Origin: an uncultured Bacteroidales bacterium
Lineage (GTDB): Bacteria > Bacteroidota > Bacteroidia > Bacteroidales > Bacteroidaceae
Reading direction: 5' to 3'
NCBI GenBank assembly: GCA_902779165.1
Contig: CACZAN010000002.1
Location: forward strand, 1-64,000
Length of the DNA stretch: 64,000 bases
Within the stretch, counting starts at the first letter, position 1; every line of letters begins with the position of its first letter. Positions 33,242-42,929 of this stretch are shown one piece after another. The notes under the pieces were generated by a model. That model worked only from the letters and a program-made list of their open reading frames with translations, did no database searches and was not told the origin of the DNA. The translations under genes were made by a program, and so were the position numbers.

Positions 33242-34897
33242 TCATTTTCTCACCTTTTCGGCTGAAATGGTAGAAAAAGTATGGGATGCAGGACAGGAAA
33301 TCAAGTCCACGACACGGCCGCTGCTGTCAAGTGGAAGCCTGAATGGGAGGATGGATGCGGAAGGTTCCGAGAAGAGTTGAGTGGCAGCACTCTCGTTGCC
33401 ATAGCGGTCTATAGTAGTAACAGCAAGGTAAAGGTTGGAGAGGGCTGTGTAGACAGGATCAAAGGAGAAACGGGCCTCTGGCAACAAGGTAGCAACGAGG
33501 TTCTCGGCGAGTGATATGTCAACGGGCCACTCGGAGGAGGCGTAGACGTTGTAGCGGAGTTTTTCTGATTCCCCCTTATTCCCGGCGACATCCCAGACTA
33601 GTTCAGCATGTCCGGCTGCAGTTTCCTTCAGCCGGAGGTTTTGTGGAGCTGTGGGGGAGGAGTTGCCTGACCACGTGCATGCTGGTGGCAGGGCTGGGAA
33701 GGCATAAAAGTCGTCGCGCAGATAGTCGTAGATACCTTTCGTATTGTCTGTTAAGAACTTGCTCCGGAAGTAGGCTTGACCGGAGAGTCCCTCGTTGCGG
33801 AGGTAATATAGTTGGCGCTTGATGGTGCTTAGCGGCCAATTCTTCTCGTTGGGATGGAGGAAATAGATGCCGAGTCCGGGGGCTATGGTTCGACCGGCAC
33901 TTTGTTCCTGCCAGTCGGCAGCGAAGGGATAGAAGTGGTTCCCGTCAAAATACATCATGGGGAACAGCATGTCGTGAATTTCATCACGGAGCCACCCCTC
34001 GGCATCCTGGTAAACGGCATCGCGAGCGTTCCAGCCGCGAGACGAAAAGCGGGATACGTCGGCGTACTTTCCTACAGGAGAACTGCTTACGCGCACCCAA
34101 GGCTTCAACTTCTTGGTGTCTTCATAGATGCATCGGACGATGCGTGTGATATTGTCTCGCCGCCAGGCAGATTTGTTGGCACCTTTTGGAGCATATTTTC
34201 TGAAAGTGGCTGCATCATTGAAACTGGCCGCACCTTCGGGATAGCGGATATAGTCAAAATGTATTCCGTCAACGTCGTAACGGCTGACGATTTCGTGACA
34301 GATGCGCTGAAGGTAATCCGCAGTGCCAGGGATTCCGGGATCGAGGTAGTAGGTGTCTGAGTGCTTGCGGCAAAGTTCGGGATGAGTCTTAAGGACACTC
34401 TTCGCTCCCATCTGTTTGGCCACAGCGACCTTGAAACATGGAATGGTGACAATCCATGCATGCAATTCCATACCTCGGCGATGTGCCTCTTCAATAGCGA
34501 AAGCCAGGGGGTCATAGCCGGGGTCGCGTCCGTAAGTACCCGTAAGAGCCCAATCCCACGGTTCTATAGCGGAAGGATAGATAACACTTCCACGCACGCG
34601 GGTCTGGAGTAGTACGGTATTGATATTCACTGCCTTTAGCTGGTCCAGAATCTGGCAGAACTCATGCTGTTGCTGCTGACGGGTGGTTTCGTTGGTGGCA
34701 CGGGTGCGGGGCCAATCCAGTCCGTTGAGAACAGTCAGCCATACCGCTCGCATTTCCCGCTTTGGCGATGTCTGTGCTTGGGTATATAGCTCGAAATTCT
34801 GAGCCTCTATATGAAGTGCAGACGTGATCAAAAGCATGGAGGCTAACAGGAACATCCTCCTCGCGCGCGCATATTTATAATAAGGTGTATGTATCAT
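33242..34897 (-). CDS. GH10-like glycosidase (DUF187 family), secreted
   Basis: 551 residues from the ATG at 34897; an internal ATG at 34855 (MFLLASMLLITSALHIEAQ) gives a more typical signal peptide and may be the true start. The catalytic domain begins KREMRAVWLTVLNGLDWPRT and contains TVLLQTRVRGSVIYPSAIEPW, ELHAWI, GIHFDYIRYPEG and DEIHDMLFPMMYFDG, the pattern of the glycosyl-hydrolase-like 10 (DUF187/YngK) family. A C-terminal FN3-like domain follows (PTAPQNLRLKETAAG...VTTIDRYGNES). It probably cleaves a polysaccharide or peptidoglycan-related glycan; substrate unknown. Divergent from gdhA. Confidence 0.88.
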   Translation of the reverse strand: MIHTPYYKYARARRMFLLASMLLITSALHIEAQNFELYTQAQTSPKREMRAVWLTVLNGLDWPRTRATNETTRQQQQHEFCQILDQLKAVNINTVLLQTRVRGSVIYPSAIEPWDWALTGTYGRDPGYDPLAFAIEEAHRRGMELHAWIVTIPCFKVAVAKQMGAKSVLKTHPELCRKHSDTYYLDPGIPGTADYLQRICHEIVSRYDVDGIHFDYIRYPEGAASFNDAATFRKYAPKGANKSAWRRDNITRIVRCIYEDTKKLKPWVRVSSSPVGKYADVSRFSSRGWNARDAVYQDAEGWLRDEIHDMLFPMMYFDGNHFYPFAADWQEQSAGRTIAPGLGIYFLHPNEKNWPLSTIKRQLYYLRNEGLSGQAYFRSKFLTDNTKGIYDYLRDDFYAFPALPPACTWSGNSSPTAPQNLRLKETAAGHAELVWDVAGNKGESEKLRYNVYASSEWPVDISLAENLVATLLPEARFSFDPVYTALSNLYLAVTTIDRYGNESAATQLFSEPSASILPFRLPLDSSGRVVDLISCPASHTFSTISAEKVRK

Positions 34898-34936
34898 GTC
34901 GTTTCTATCAAAAGCTATCGGGGGCTCTTTGGGCTG

Positions 34937-34944
34937 CAAAGTTA
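34937..34944 (-). promoter_or_regulatory. -7 box (TAACTTTG) of the DUF187 glycosidase gene
   Basis: TAACTTTG followed by CAGCCC on the minus strand, 39 bases upstream of the ATG at 34897. Confidence 0.6.
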
Positions 34945-35068
34945 CGGATAATACGCCATGTGGCAAAGAAAAGGAGAAAAAAACTCTCATTAATTGACAA
35001 AAAGCAAGTTTATTCCTATTTTCATAAACTTTTTGCTTAAAGAATCAAATAATTTCGATTATTTTGCT

Positions 35069-35076
35069 TACCTTTG
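35069..35076 (+). promoter_or_regulatory. -7 box (TACCTTTG) of gdhA
   Basis: TACCTTTG preceded by TTTTGCT; about 85 bases of leader before the gdhA ATG at 35162. Confidence 0.65.
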
Positions 35077-35161
35077 TCCCCTGAAAGCAGGACTCACTGC
35101 TTATTTGCACTCGAAATTGAATAATTATTCTCTATTTTTATAACCAACAAACAACAATCTC

Positions 35162-36502
35162 ATGGACGCAAAAAAAGTATTGGAAGACCTAAAGCGTCGC
35201 TTCCCCGGAGAGCCTGAGTATCATCAGGCCGTAGAAGAAGTGCTCGGCACAATTGAAGAAGAGTACAACAAACACCCCGAGTTCGAGGCTGCAAACCTCA
35301 TTGAGCGCCTTTGTATCCCTGACAGAATTTATCAGTTCCGCGTTACGTGGACAGACGATCAGGGTAAGGTGCAAACAAACATGGGTTACCGTGTTCAGCA
35401 CAACAACGCCATTGGTCCGTACAAAGGCGGTATCCGTTTCCACAAGAGTGTGAACCTCGGTATTCTGAAGTTCCTTGCTTTCGAGCAGACTTTCAAGAAC
35501 TCTCTGACCACACTGCCTATGGGTGGCGGTAAGGGTGGATCTGACTTCAGCCCTCGTGGAAAGTCGAACGCTGAAGTGATGCGTTTCTGTCAGGCCTTCA
35601 TGCTTGAGCTGACTCGTCATATCGGTCCTGATGTGGATGTCCCTGCTGGTGATATCGGTGTCGGTGGCCGCGAAGTCGGTTACATGTTTGGAATGTATAA
35701 GAAACTGACCCGCGAGTTCAGCGGTGTGCTGACTGGCAAGGGTCTGGAGTTCGGTGGCTCTCTGATACGTCCCGAGGCTACTGGCTATGGTAATGTTTAC
35801 TTCCTCCGTGCCATGCTCCGCACCAAGGGTGAGAGTATCGAAGGTAAGAAGGTGCTGATTTCTGGTGCTGGTAATGTCGCTCAGTACTGCGCAGAGAAGA
35901 TTCTTCAGCTGGGCGGTAAGGTCATGACGATGTCTGACTCCGATGGTTATATCTACGATCCCGATGGCATCGACCGCGCAAAGCTCGACTATATCATGGA
36001 GCTGAAGAATGTCTATCGCGGACGTATTCGTGAATATGTGGAAGAATATCCCACAGCTAAGTATGTGGGTGACGGTGCTAAGCCTTGGTTCGAAAAGGCT
36101 GACATCGCTTGCCCCTGCGCTACTCAGAACGAACTGAATGAGGAAGCTGCTAAGGCTCTCGTTGCTAATGGTGTCATCGCTGTTGCCGAAGGTGCAAATA
36201 TGCCTTCCACTCCCGAGGCTATCCGCGTGTTCCAGGAGGCTAAGATTCTCTACTCACCGGGTAAGGCAAGTAATGCCGGTGGTGTTAGCGTAAGCGGTCT
36301 CGAAATGTCTCAGAACTCTGAGCGTCTGAGCTGGTCCTCTGAGGAGGTCGATGCCAAGCTGCTTTGGATCATGGAGAATATCCACGAGAATTGCGTGAAG
36401 TATGGTAAAGAGCCTGACGGCTATGTGAACTACGTGAAAGGTGCTAACGTAGCAGGCTTCATGAAGGTGGCCAAGGCTATGATGGCTCAAGGTCTGGTAT
36501 AA
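35162..36502 (+). CDS. gdhA: NADP-type glutamate dehydrogenase
   Basis: A 446-residue protein, standard for hexameric bacterial GDH. Motifs: IPDRIYQFRVTWTDDQGKVQ, GPYKGGIRFHKSVN, MGGGKGGSDFSPRGKS with the catalytic Lys, PAGDIGVGGREVGYMFG, and the nucleotide-binding VLISGAGNVAQYCAEK. It links ammonium and 2-oxoglutarate to glutamate, the main ammonia assimilation route in gut Bacteroidales. A strong terminator hairpin follows directly. Confidence 0.97.
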   Translation: MDAKKVLEDLKRRFPGEPEYHQAVEEVLGTIEEEYNKHPEFEAANLIERLCIPDRIYQFRVTWTDDQGKVQTNMGYRVQHNNAIGPYKGGIRFHKSVNLGILKFLAFEQTFKNSLTTLPMGGGKGGSDFSPRGKSNAEVMRFCQAFMLELTRHIGPDVDVPAGDIGVGGREVGYMFGMYKKLTREFSGVLTGKGLEFGGSLIRPEATGYGNVYFLRAMLRTKGESIEGKKVLISGAGNVAQYCAEKILQLGGKVMTMSDSDGYIYDPDGIDRAKLDYIMELKNVYRGRIREYVEEYPTAKYVGDGAKPWFEKADIACPCATQNELNEEAAKALVANGVIAVAEGANMPSTPEAIRVFQEAKILYSPGKASNAGGVSVSGLEMSQNSERLSWSSEEVDAKLLWIMENIHENCVKYGKEPDGYVNYVKGANVAGFMKVAKAMMAQGLV

Positions 36503-36526
36503 GACATCAGATAATAGATAAGCAGG

Positions 36527-36554
36527 GAAGAGGCGGCCTTCGGGTCGCCTCTTC
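36527..36554 (+). terminator. gdhA terminator
   Basis: GAAGAGGCG (36527-36535) pairs with CGCCTCTTC (36546-36554) with a short loop, followed by TTGGTTTGT. Confidence 0.75.
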
Positions 36555-36976
36555 TTGGTTTGTGATTGTAGGGTGAAATGAGAATAGTACAGAAAGCCAG
36601 GATTATCGGAGAACATTACGATGACAGGGAAGTACTTGGTTGATCGAACCTGAATCGGCAGTTAGGATTAGAAGTACTTGGGACTACATCGAGATGGGAA
36701 TGTGAACAAGATGACGAAAGAAATGCAAAGATGACATCAATAGACCCTAAAAAGAATCAAATTATACATATTTGTCGGCCTTATTACCGATTTCCTCTAT
36801 AAACAGTAAAGCGTTTTTATTCTACTGGTGTAAAGGAAATGCTTTATATGGGTTTGGGCTTAAGGATAAGAAGTACCTGTGAAAGTAGGATAACGGGGGA
36901 AGGCTAAGAGTGTTGGATGGCTTAGGCGTGCTTTGAGTGTAAGGGATAGGGAAGGACCAGAAGGGTGAATAAAAGA
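36555..36976. other. Gene-free stretch between gdhA and the OmpA gene
   Basis: About 420 bases with no credible reading frame, RNA gene or repeat that I can recognise on either strand. Confidence 0.6.
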
Positions 36977-37005
36977 AGCGCCCCTTCCGATGTGGAAGAG
37001 GCGCT
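36977..37005 (-). terminator. Terminator of the OmpA-family gene
   Basis: AGCGCC-CCTTCC...GGAAG-GGCGCT stem; on the minus strand it is followed by TCTTTTATTC. Confidence 0.75.
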
Positions 37006-37029
37006 AAGTTTGTAATTCGTTTGTCGAAA

Positions 37030-38133
37030 TTACTTAGCAATAGCGATGGTCACGCGGTTCTTGTCGTTCTCGCTGTAGGGCTGAACTGTGTCACCCTTTG
37101 CGTCAACGGTGATGCGTGCAGCGTCGATACCAGCCTCGGTGAGAGCCTTGGCGACGTTCTCAGCACGCTGCTGTGAGTACTTCATGTTAACACGGGGGTT
37201 ACCGGTGCCAGCGTCAGCATAACCAGTGACAGTTACCTTTGTCTCGGGGTTAGCCTTCAGGAAGTTGATGAGGTTGTCAACCTTGCCCTTCTCGCTGTCA
37301 GTGATAGTGGTCTGACGGATAGCGTAGAAGATTTCGGTCTGCATCTCAGGAGCCTTCTTGACAACGGGCTGGGGCTTCGGCTGCTCACGAACAACAGGCT
37401 TGGGAGCGGGTGCGGGAGCAGGAGCCGGCTCTTCAACAACAACGGGAACAGCAACGGGAATCACGTTCTGAACCTTGCCGAGGTTGATCTTAACACCTGC
37501 GAGAGCGGTGAAATACCAGTCGGGGTTGTGGTCCTTTGAGTTATGGCTAGCTGCCTTGCTGTTGTACTTCTCTAATGTGCCATTAGCCATAGCTTCGAGG
37601 TTGAGGCTAACGCGCTTGCTGAGGCGGAAGTCAAGGTCGAGACCAGCGCGGCCGACGGGAAGAACGGAAGTACCAGTCCAGTACTTTGTCATCTCATGAC
37701 CAGCGAGTGTGGGGCCGTTGTTGTCGTTGCCCCATGCAATGTTAGCGCCAACACCAGCAATGATGTTCAGACCAAATACGCGTGTGGGACTCCAACCTGC
37801 AATAGCATTGATGAGGTTGAACTTCACATCGAGAGCGGGAGCAACATAATTCCACTTGTAAGTGGTGGTGTTGTCAGCAAAGCCACCCTTGCTTTGCCAT
37901 CCGTTGACGGCCAGACGGAGTGCCCAAACGGGAGTGAACTGATAGCCAACAGCAACCTGAGCAGCCGGAGAAATCAGCTTGTCGAACTTTGCCTCGCCCA
38001 GGGTGTAGTTTGCACCGCCCTGCAACTGGAGGAACCAGTGGTGATTGAACTCAACGCGCTCAGTCTCCTGTGCGCTTGCAGTCAGGCCTGAAACCATCAG
38101 GGCTGCTGCGAGAAGAAACTTACCAAATTTCAT
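37030..38133 (-). CDS. OmpA-family outer membrane protein
   Basis: 367 residues from the ATG at 38133, with signal peptide MKFGKFLLAAALMVSGLTAS AQ (cleaved after AQ-type site). An N-terminal eight-strand beta-barrel (about 25-225: HHWFLQLQGGANYTLGEAKF..., ending LAGVKINLG) is followed by a Pro/Ala-rich hinge (EEPAPAPAPAPKPVV) and a C-terminal OmpA peptidoglycan-binding domain (IRQTTITDSEKGKVDNLINFLKANPETKVTVTGYADAGTGN...RAENVAKAL). It anchors the outer membrane to the cell wall; related proteins are major surface antigens of Prevotella and Bacteroides. The promoter box lies 58 bases upstream. Confidence 0.95.
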   Translation of the reverse strand: MKFGKFLLAAALMVSGLTASAQETERVEFNHHWFLQLQGGANYTLGEAKFDKLISPAAQVAVGYQFTPVWALRLAVNGWQSKGGFADNTTTYKWNYVAPALDVKFNLINAIAGWSPTRVFGLNIIAGVGANIAWGNDNNGPTLAGHEMTKYWTGTSVLPVGRAGLDLDFRLSKRVSLNLEAMANGTLEKYNSKAASHNSKDHNPDWYFTALAGVKINLGKVQNVIPVAVPVVVEEPAPAPAPAPKPVVREQPKPQPVVKKAPEMQTEIFYAIRQTTITDSEKGKVDNLINFLKANPETKVTVTGYADAGTGNPRVNMKYSQQRAENVAKALTEAGIDAARITVDAKGDTVQPYSENDKNRVTIAIAK

Positions 38134-38190
38134 TGTTTCACAAAAAAGTTTATTGATAAATAAAGTTATTGTTTTCTTCATTATGCGGTG

Positions 38191-38198
38191 CAAAGGTA
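38191..38198 (-). promoter_or_regulatory. -7 box (TACCTTTG) of the OmpA gene
   Basis: TACCTTTGCACCGC on the minus strand, 58 bases before the ATG at 38133. Confidence 0.65.
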
Positions 38199-38250
38199 GT
38201 GATATTTTCGCATTCCGCAAAGAAATCTTAAATAAAATTATCGAAAAAGA

Positions 38251-41202
38251 CTAAATTTCTTGCGTTTTTGGTGCTAAAATCACTCCTTTTTTCTTCATAC
38301 CATCTACTTTTATCAAAAATGGCGTGTCAAAATGCACTACTCTGACATATTTTGTTTCTATCGTTGCAGGCAGCGAATTGAGCAATTCCTTACGGTAGAT
38401 ACCATCGCCCAGATAATCGTTAATTGTGAAGTATCCGACTCCGAAACTTGTCAGATTTTGGAAAAAATGGGTACCTTGGCTGGGGTCGACGCGGTAGCTT
38501 TCCAATCCGGCTTCGACGATGACGCGTGCAGCAGAGATATGTGGCCACTTGACGGGGATCCCCAACCAGGGGTCGCTGCTGCCCCATCTCCCGGGGCCGA
38601 TAAGGATATAATTGCTGTTGCTTTCGAGGAACTGTCGGTTGATTTCTTCTATCTCTTCTGCTATTTCGGGGTTGTTGCCTGCTGACCAGCCTTCGGTCTT
38701 CACGTACACGATATCTTGCACATCGTTGCTGATGCCATGTCCGATGGCATTATCGGAACGAAGCAGACAATCCTCGTCGGGAATTGTAGCTAGATCCTCA
38801 TCGAGCATGAGTTTGTTGTCGACCATAGGACGAATCTGCAGGAGGTAAAACTCACCGCTGCGGTCGGCGTTGAGGTTGGCGGCGAATTCTATTTCCACCG
38901 CTCGCCGCATCTCGCTTTGCCCGTATTCCATAACTTTGCTAAGGATCTCGGGCAACGGGAATACGTTGTGCTGCAAGACGCCACAGAAGGTGATGACCTT
39001 GCGTCCGCCTTCGTAGATGCCGTCGCGAATGACCTGATCGTAGGGATCGTAGGTCGAGGCTATGTATTGTAGAGAGCCGTCCTTTTCGGCCGCGTTCACG
39101 CGCAGCTTCAGGAGGTTGAAACCGTCGTCCTTCATGAACTCTGTGGGCGGATGTGCCAGGTCAAGGGCGTAGAATCGGGTCTGGGTCTCCTTCAGGGCAA
39201 TCTCCATCTCGCTGGTCTGCAGCACCTGATGTGGATGTGCCGGACAGACTCGCAGACACTGCCCGCCATCAACGATATACTTGCCCAGTCCCAGGGCGAG
39301 GTTTACGGTTCCTTCCTCCGCCCGTTCGTCGCCGATAGGGTAGTAGTTGACGGATCGTGCGACGCCGGAGAAGGTAGGATAGAAGCGGTCGTCGTGCTGC
39401 TGCCCGACAACCTCCTGGAGGATGACGCCCATCTTCTCCTGGTCGATGACGTTGGAGGTGGCGGTCATATAGGCTTTGCTGTCGGCGTAAAAAACGCTGG
39501 CGTATACGGCCTTGATGGCATCGGAGAGCATGTGTAGCCGCTCGTACTTGTCGGCGGCATGTGGGATCATATAGGTAGCATAGATGCCGGCGAAAGGTTG
39601 ATAGTGAGAGTCCTCGAGCAGCGAACTGGAACGGATGGCGATGGGCGTTTCCACCACATCGAGGAATGCCATGAGGTCGCCGATGAGTCGCGACGGCAGA
39701 CGGGCACGAAGGAAATAGCGCAGAATCTCCTCATCAGGAATGTCGGACAGGGCCACCTGGTAGAGTTCGTTGCTGTCCATGAACTCATCAAAGATATCTG
39801 TGCAGAGAACCACGGTCTTGGGAATCATCACCGAAGCGTTATCGTATTCATTGAGGTCGGTATGGCGCTTGATGATGTGGTCAATGAAGGCTAAACCGCG
39901 ACCCTTTCCGCCCAAGCTTCCGTCGCCGATTCGTGCGAAATTCGAGTAGCGGTCAAAGCGTTCGCGCTGGAAGACGGCCACCACGCCCTGGTTCTTCATC
40001 CTTCGGTAGGAAACGATGGCATCGAAGATAATCTGGCGGTGTTGGTCAATATCCTGAACGGAGTTCCAGGTGATGTGCTTCAGGAATTCAGCAATGGGGA
40101 AGAGGGCTCGCGAGCAGAGCCATCGCGAGACGTTGTTGTGTTGCACGTGGTAAAGCAGCGATTCCTTGGGTAGAGAGAAGATGTTATCCTGCAGGTCCTT
40201 GAGGTTGCGCAATCGTGCCACCTCTTCCAAGTTCTCGGGATTCCGGAAGATGAAGTCTCCAAAGCCGAAGTAGTGGAGGATGAGCTTCCGCAGGTCCACA
40301 GCCATCTTCTTCGAATTCTTGTCGATGAAGCGGATCTTATAAGGTTTACACAGTTCGGCTTTGGCCGTCTCTGACGACTCCATGATGAGCGGGATGAACT
40401 CATCGCGCTCGCGTATATGTTTTAATAAGGTGAGACCTGCCATCTCGTCCAACTTTCCTCTGTGTGGGAATCGGCAGTCGGAGATGACACCCAAGGTGTT
40501 GTCCGAGAAGCGGTCATAGAGTTCCCACGCTTCCTCATAATTGCGTGCGAGCACAATCTTCGGTCGTCCTCTCATGCGCAAGGTCTCCAACTGCGAGTTC
40601 AGTGCCTCGGTAGCGAATTCCAGACTCTGTTGCAGCACGAACTTATAGAGGTTTGGCAGTATCGAAGAGTAGAAGCGCACGTTGTCTTCCACCAGCAGAA
40701 TCATCTGCACGCCTGCTGCCAGGTCGTGCTCCAAATTCATCTTGTCCTCAATCAGTTTGATGATGGAGAGCAGCAGTTCCGTGTTGCCCAACCAGCAGAA
40801 CACATATTCGAATGCCGACAGATCCTCGTCAGCCATGCGCTTCGAGATACCATGGGAGAAGGGTGTCAGCACCACGCATGGAATCTGCGGGTGCAGGTCC
40901 TTGATACCTCGTGCGATGTCGAAGATATCGTTGTTGTCCGTACCGGGCATCACAATCACCAGGTCGAACGACAGGCGTTCCATCTGTGCCAGTGCCTCCT
41001 CCTCTGATGCCACCTGGACGAAGCGTGGCGGGTAGCGCAAACCCAGCTTGGCGTACTCGCCGAAAATCTTTTCGTCCACACGTCCGTCGTCCTCCAGCAT
41101 GAAGGCGTCGTAGGGGTTGGCTATAAGCAGCACGTTGAAGATGCGACGTGCCATCAGGTCGACAAACGAAGTGTCGCGAAGAATCAAGTTCTCCTTTTTC
41201 AT
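38251..41202 (-). CDS. PEP/pyruvate-binding (PPDK N-domain) protein with receiver-like N-terminal domains
   Basis: 983 residues from the ATG at 41202 (MKKENLILRDTSFVDLMARR). Residues about 20-140 and 160-320 resemble response-regulator folds (FDLVIVMPGTDNND, VQMILLVEDNVRFYSS, GVISDCRFPHRG). From about 420 it is the ATP-binding domain of PEP synthase/pyruvate phosphate dikinase (FARIGDGSLGGKGRGLAFID, AIRSSSLLEDSHYQPFAGIYATY). The phosphohistidine (TSCH-like) domain and the PEP-binding barrel of true PPDK/PpsA are missing, so it is not a complete dikinase. It may be a signal- or nucleotide-responsive phosphotransfer protein; this layout recurs in Bacteroidetes but its function is not established. 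Confidence 0.85.
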   Translation of the reverse strand: MKKENLILRDTSFVDLMARRIFNVLLIANPYDAFMLEDDGRVDEKIFGEYAKLGLRYPPRFVQVASEEEALAQMERLSFDLVIVMPGTDNNDIFDIARGIKDLHPQIPCVVLTPFSHGISKRMADEDLSAFEYVFCWLGNTELLLSIIKLIEDKMNLEHDLAAGVQMILLVEDNVRFYSSILPNLYKFVLQQSLEFATEALNSQLETLRMRGRPKIVLARNYEEAWELYDRFSDNTLGVISDCRFPHRGKLDEMAGLTLLKHIRERDEFIPLIMESSETAKAELCKPYKIRFIDKNSKKMAVDLRKLILHYFGFGDFIFRNPENLEEVARLRNLKDLQDNIFSLPKESLLYHVQHNNVSRWLCSRALFPIAEFLKHITWNSVQDIDQHRQIIFDAIVSYRRMKNQGVVAVFQRERFDRYSNFARIGDGSLGGKGRGLAFIDHIIKRHTDLNEYDNASVMIPKTVVLCTDIFDEFMDSNELYQVALSDIPDEEILRYFLRARLPSRLIGDLMAFLDVVETPIAIRSSSLLEDSHYQPFAGIYATYMIPHAADKYERLHMLSDAIKAVYASVFYADSKAYMTATSNVIDQEKMGVILQEVVGQQHDDRFYPTFSGVARSVNYYPIGDERAEEGTVNLALGLGKYIVDGGQCLRVCPAHPHQVLQTSEMEIALKETQTRFYALDLAHPPTEFMKDDGFNLLKLRVNAAEKDGSLQYIASTYDPYDQVIRDGIYEGGRKVITFCGVLQHNVFPLPEILSKVMEYGQSEMRRAVEIEFAANLNADRSGEFYLLQIRPMVDNKLMLDEDLATIPDEDCLLRSDNAIGHGISNDVQDIVYVKTEGWSAGNNPEIAEEIEEINRQFLESNSNYILIGPGRWGSSDPWLGIPVKWPHISAARVIVEAGLESYRVDPSQGTHFFQNLTSFGVGYFTINDYLGDGIYRKELLNSLPATIETKYVRVVHFDTPFLIKVDGMKKKGVILAPKTQEI

Positions 41203-41225
41203 TGTTCTTTTCTGCAATTTGGCTG

Positions 41226-41233
41226 CAAAGGTA
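41226..41233 (-). promoter_or_regulatory. -7 box (TACCTTTG) of the PPDK-like gene
   Basis: TACCTTTGCAGCC on the minus strand, 24 bases before the ATG at 41202; this also argues against the upstream TTG as start. Confidence 0.65.
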
Positions 41234-41393
41234 GTAATTATTGGCGAAATGACCTAAAAGAAGCCCCTATTTCTTCATATATAATATAATATAGGTGTAA
41301 ATTTGCCCCTCGCAAGCGATGCAACAGTGGTCAGAAAACCTTCCTTTTTTCATCTTTTAACAGGAAAAGAACGGCTCTTTACAAGAAAAAGTG

Positions 41394-41401
41394 TACTTTT
41401 G
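41394..41401 (+). promoter_or_regulatory. -7 box (TACTTTTG) of the sigma factor operon
   Basis: TACTTTTG followed by TGCG; the first operon ATG is about 115 bases downstream. Confidence 0.6.
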
Positions 41402-41516
41402 TGCGATTATTGGTGAACGATTCCGCATTTCGCGTGTATGCTGTAGTAGAAAAGCAAAACGACGTCGCACGGCTTTCACGAAACAGTAACATCAAAAAAA
41501 GCAAAGAAACGAAACA

Positions 41517-42929
41517 ATGAAACGAGCATTATTCACAATGATATTTGCCGCTGCCGCACTTGTAGGTGCAAGCGCACAAACCGCCGTAGAATGCATGTCA
41601 GATCCCTCGCTGCGACTGATTAAGTCCGATGTCTGGAGTCTGGACACCCTCCAACTCGACTCCCTTTATGACCGCTGGAATGATTACGTGCTGGCGCATC
41701 CCAAGAACGAGCAAGCTTGGCGCAACTTGTTTGAAATCTATAACGAACGGTCTGTAAGAATTGCAGGGGAAGCGCAATTGAAGTACAAGGAACAAAAGAA
41801 TGTCGTCGGACGTATGGAAGAGGCCATACCCGATAGCTACACCTTTAACTATTGTGCGTACGAAAGCTACTACCCGAAGAAGGTAGGTGAGCCATACGAC
41901 TGGGCAGCTTATGCCCGTGTCCACAACCAGTATGCTGAGCGCGCCATTGAGCTGTTACCAGACGATGCACAAGCCCATGACTATGAGACTTGGGCGTCGT
42001 ACTTGATAACACAGAAGACAGGGCAGGACACCACACAGCTCACAGACCTACTTACCCGTTATTTCGAAAGCGGATACTATCCAGCAGAGGCCCTGCAGTA
42101 CCACTTCAACGAATTGCAGGGGATGGACGAAGGTGCTATCTATATTGGACACGTAGAGGGCGACATCTATGGAAAACTCATCCTTCAGTTGGTGCAGGGG
42201 GTGCATCGCGATAAGATTCTTTATTGCGAGAACGTGGCCCATTTCCGCCCCTACATCGAGGCTGTCTTCAAACAGGCAGGTCTCTCAATGGATTTCTTTG
42301 AGCCTGACAGCGCATGGGCAAGAGCTGAAGAACAGGAAGAGGAGTATCGTCTCATTATCCGTTATATCTGCGAGCACTCCACACGTCCTGTTTACACCTC
42401 TGCCAATTGCATCAACAACCTGATCTTCGACAAAGGCTTGCCAAATGATTTGAAAGCCTGCTTCTACAACGAAGGCCTGACAATGCACTACTCCGCCAAG
42501 CCCTACGACAATCAGGCCGTGAAGCGCCGCAACGTGGAAGAGCGTTACCGTTTAGAGTACCTGCGCCTGTCGTTCCTACCCGCCGTGAAAAAGAATACCC
42601 AGCGTTTTTCGCAAGTACCAGACTTGATGGCTTTCAACTATCTCCTCTTGCTCTACGACCTCTTGCCTTATTACAAGACCTATTCACCCGAGCGTTACGC
42701 TTGGCTCAAAAGCCTCTTTACAGATATCATCGTAGGATTAACTCGTCAGGGACATCTCGGTGTCGGCATACACAACAGTGTATTTGTTATTAGAGAAGTC
42801 ACTGAGGGAGGTTTACACTACGAGTTGGTTGAAGATCCTACGCTTTTCGATGAATTTAGCCGAAAGGCTCACAATATTCCAGACGATGCTGCCCCCAGAG
42901 TACTATTTAAGACAGATCCGGTGAAATGA
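41517..42929 (+). CDS. Exported protein of unknown function, first gene of an ECF sigma operon
   Basis: A 470-residue protein with a clear signal peptide (MKRALFTMIFAAAALVGASA). It is alpha-helical in character; the first part (SLYDRWNDYVLAHPKNEQAWRNLFEIYN...AIPDSYTFNYCAYES...AIELLPDDAQAHDYETWASYLI) looks like TPR-type repeats. No enzyme motif is seen. It overlaps the sigma factor gene by four bases (ATGA), so the two are translationally coupled. A sensory or stress role in the envelope is inferred only from that link. Confidence 0.8.
   Translation: MKRALFTMIFAAAALVGASAQTAVECMSDPSLRLIKSDVWSLDTLQLDSLYDRWNDYVLAHPKNEQAWRNLFEIYNERSVRIAGEAQLKYKEQKNVVGRMEEAIPDSYTFNYCAYESYYPKKVGEPYDWAAYARVHNQYAERAIELLPDDAQAHDYETWASYLITQKTGQDTTQLTDLLTRYFESGYYPAEALQYHFNELQGMDEGAIYIGHVEGDIYGKLILQLVQGVHRDKILYCENVAHFRPYIEAVFKQAGLSMDFFEPDSAWARAEEQEEEYRLIIRYICEHSTRPVYTSANCINNLIFDKGLPNDLKACFYNEGLTMHYSAKPYDNQAVKRRNVEERYRLEYLRLSFLPAVKKNTQRFSQVPDLMAFNYLLLLYDLLPYYKTYSPERYAWLKSLFTDIIVGLTRQGHLGVGIHNSVFVIREVTEGGLHYELVEDPTLFDEFSRKAHNIPDDAAPRVLFKTDPVK

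Noticed and set aside
36555-36976. Search for a small RNA or short gene between gdhA and the OmpA gene
   Set aside because: No promoter box, hairpin with T-run or plausible short frame beyond the two terminators at its borders.
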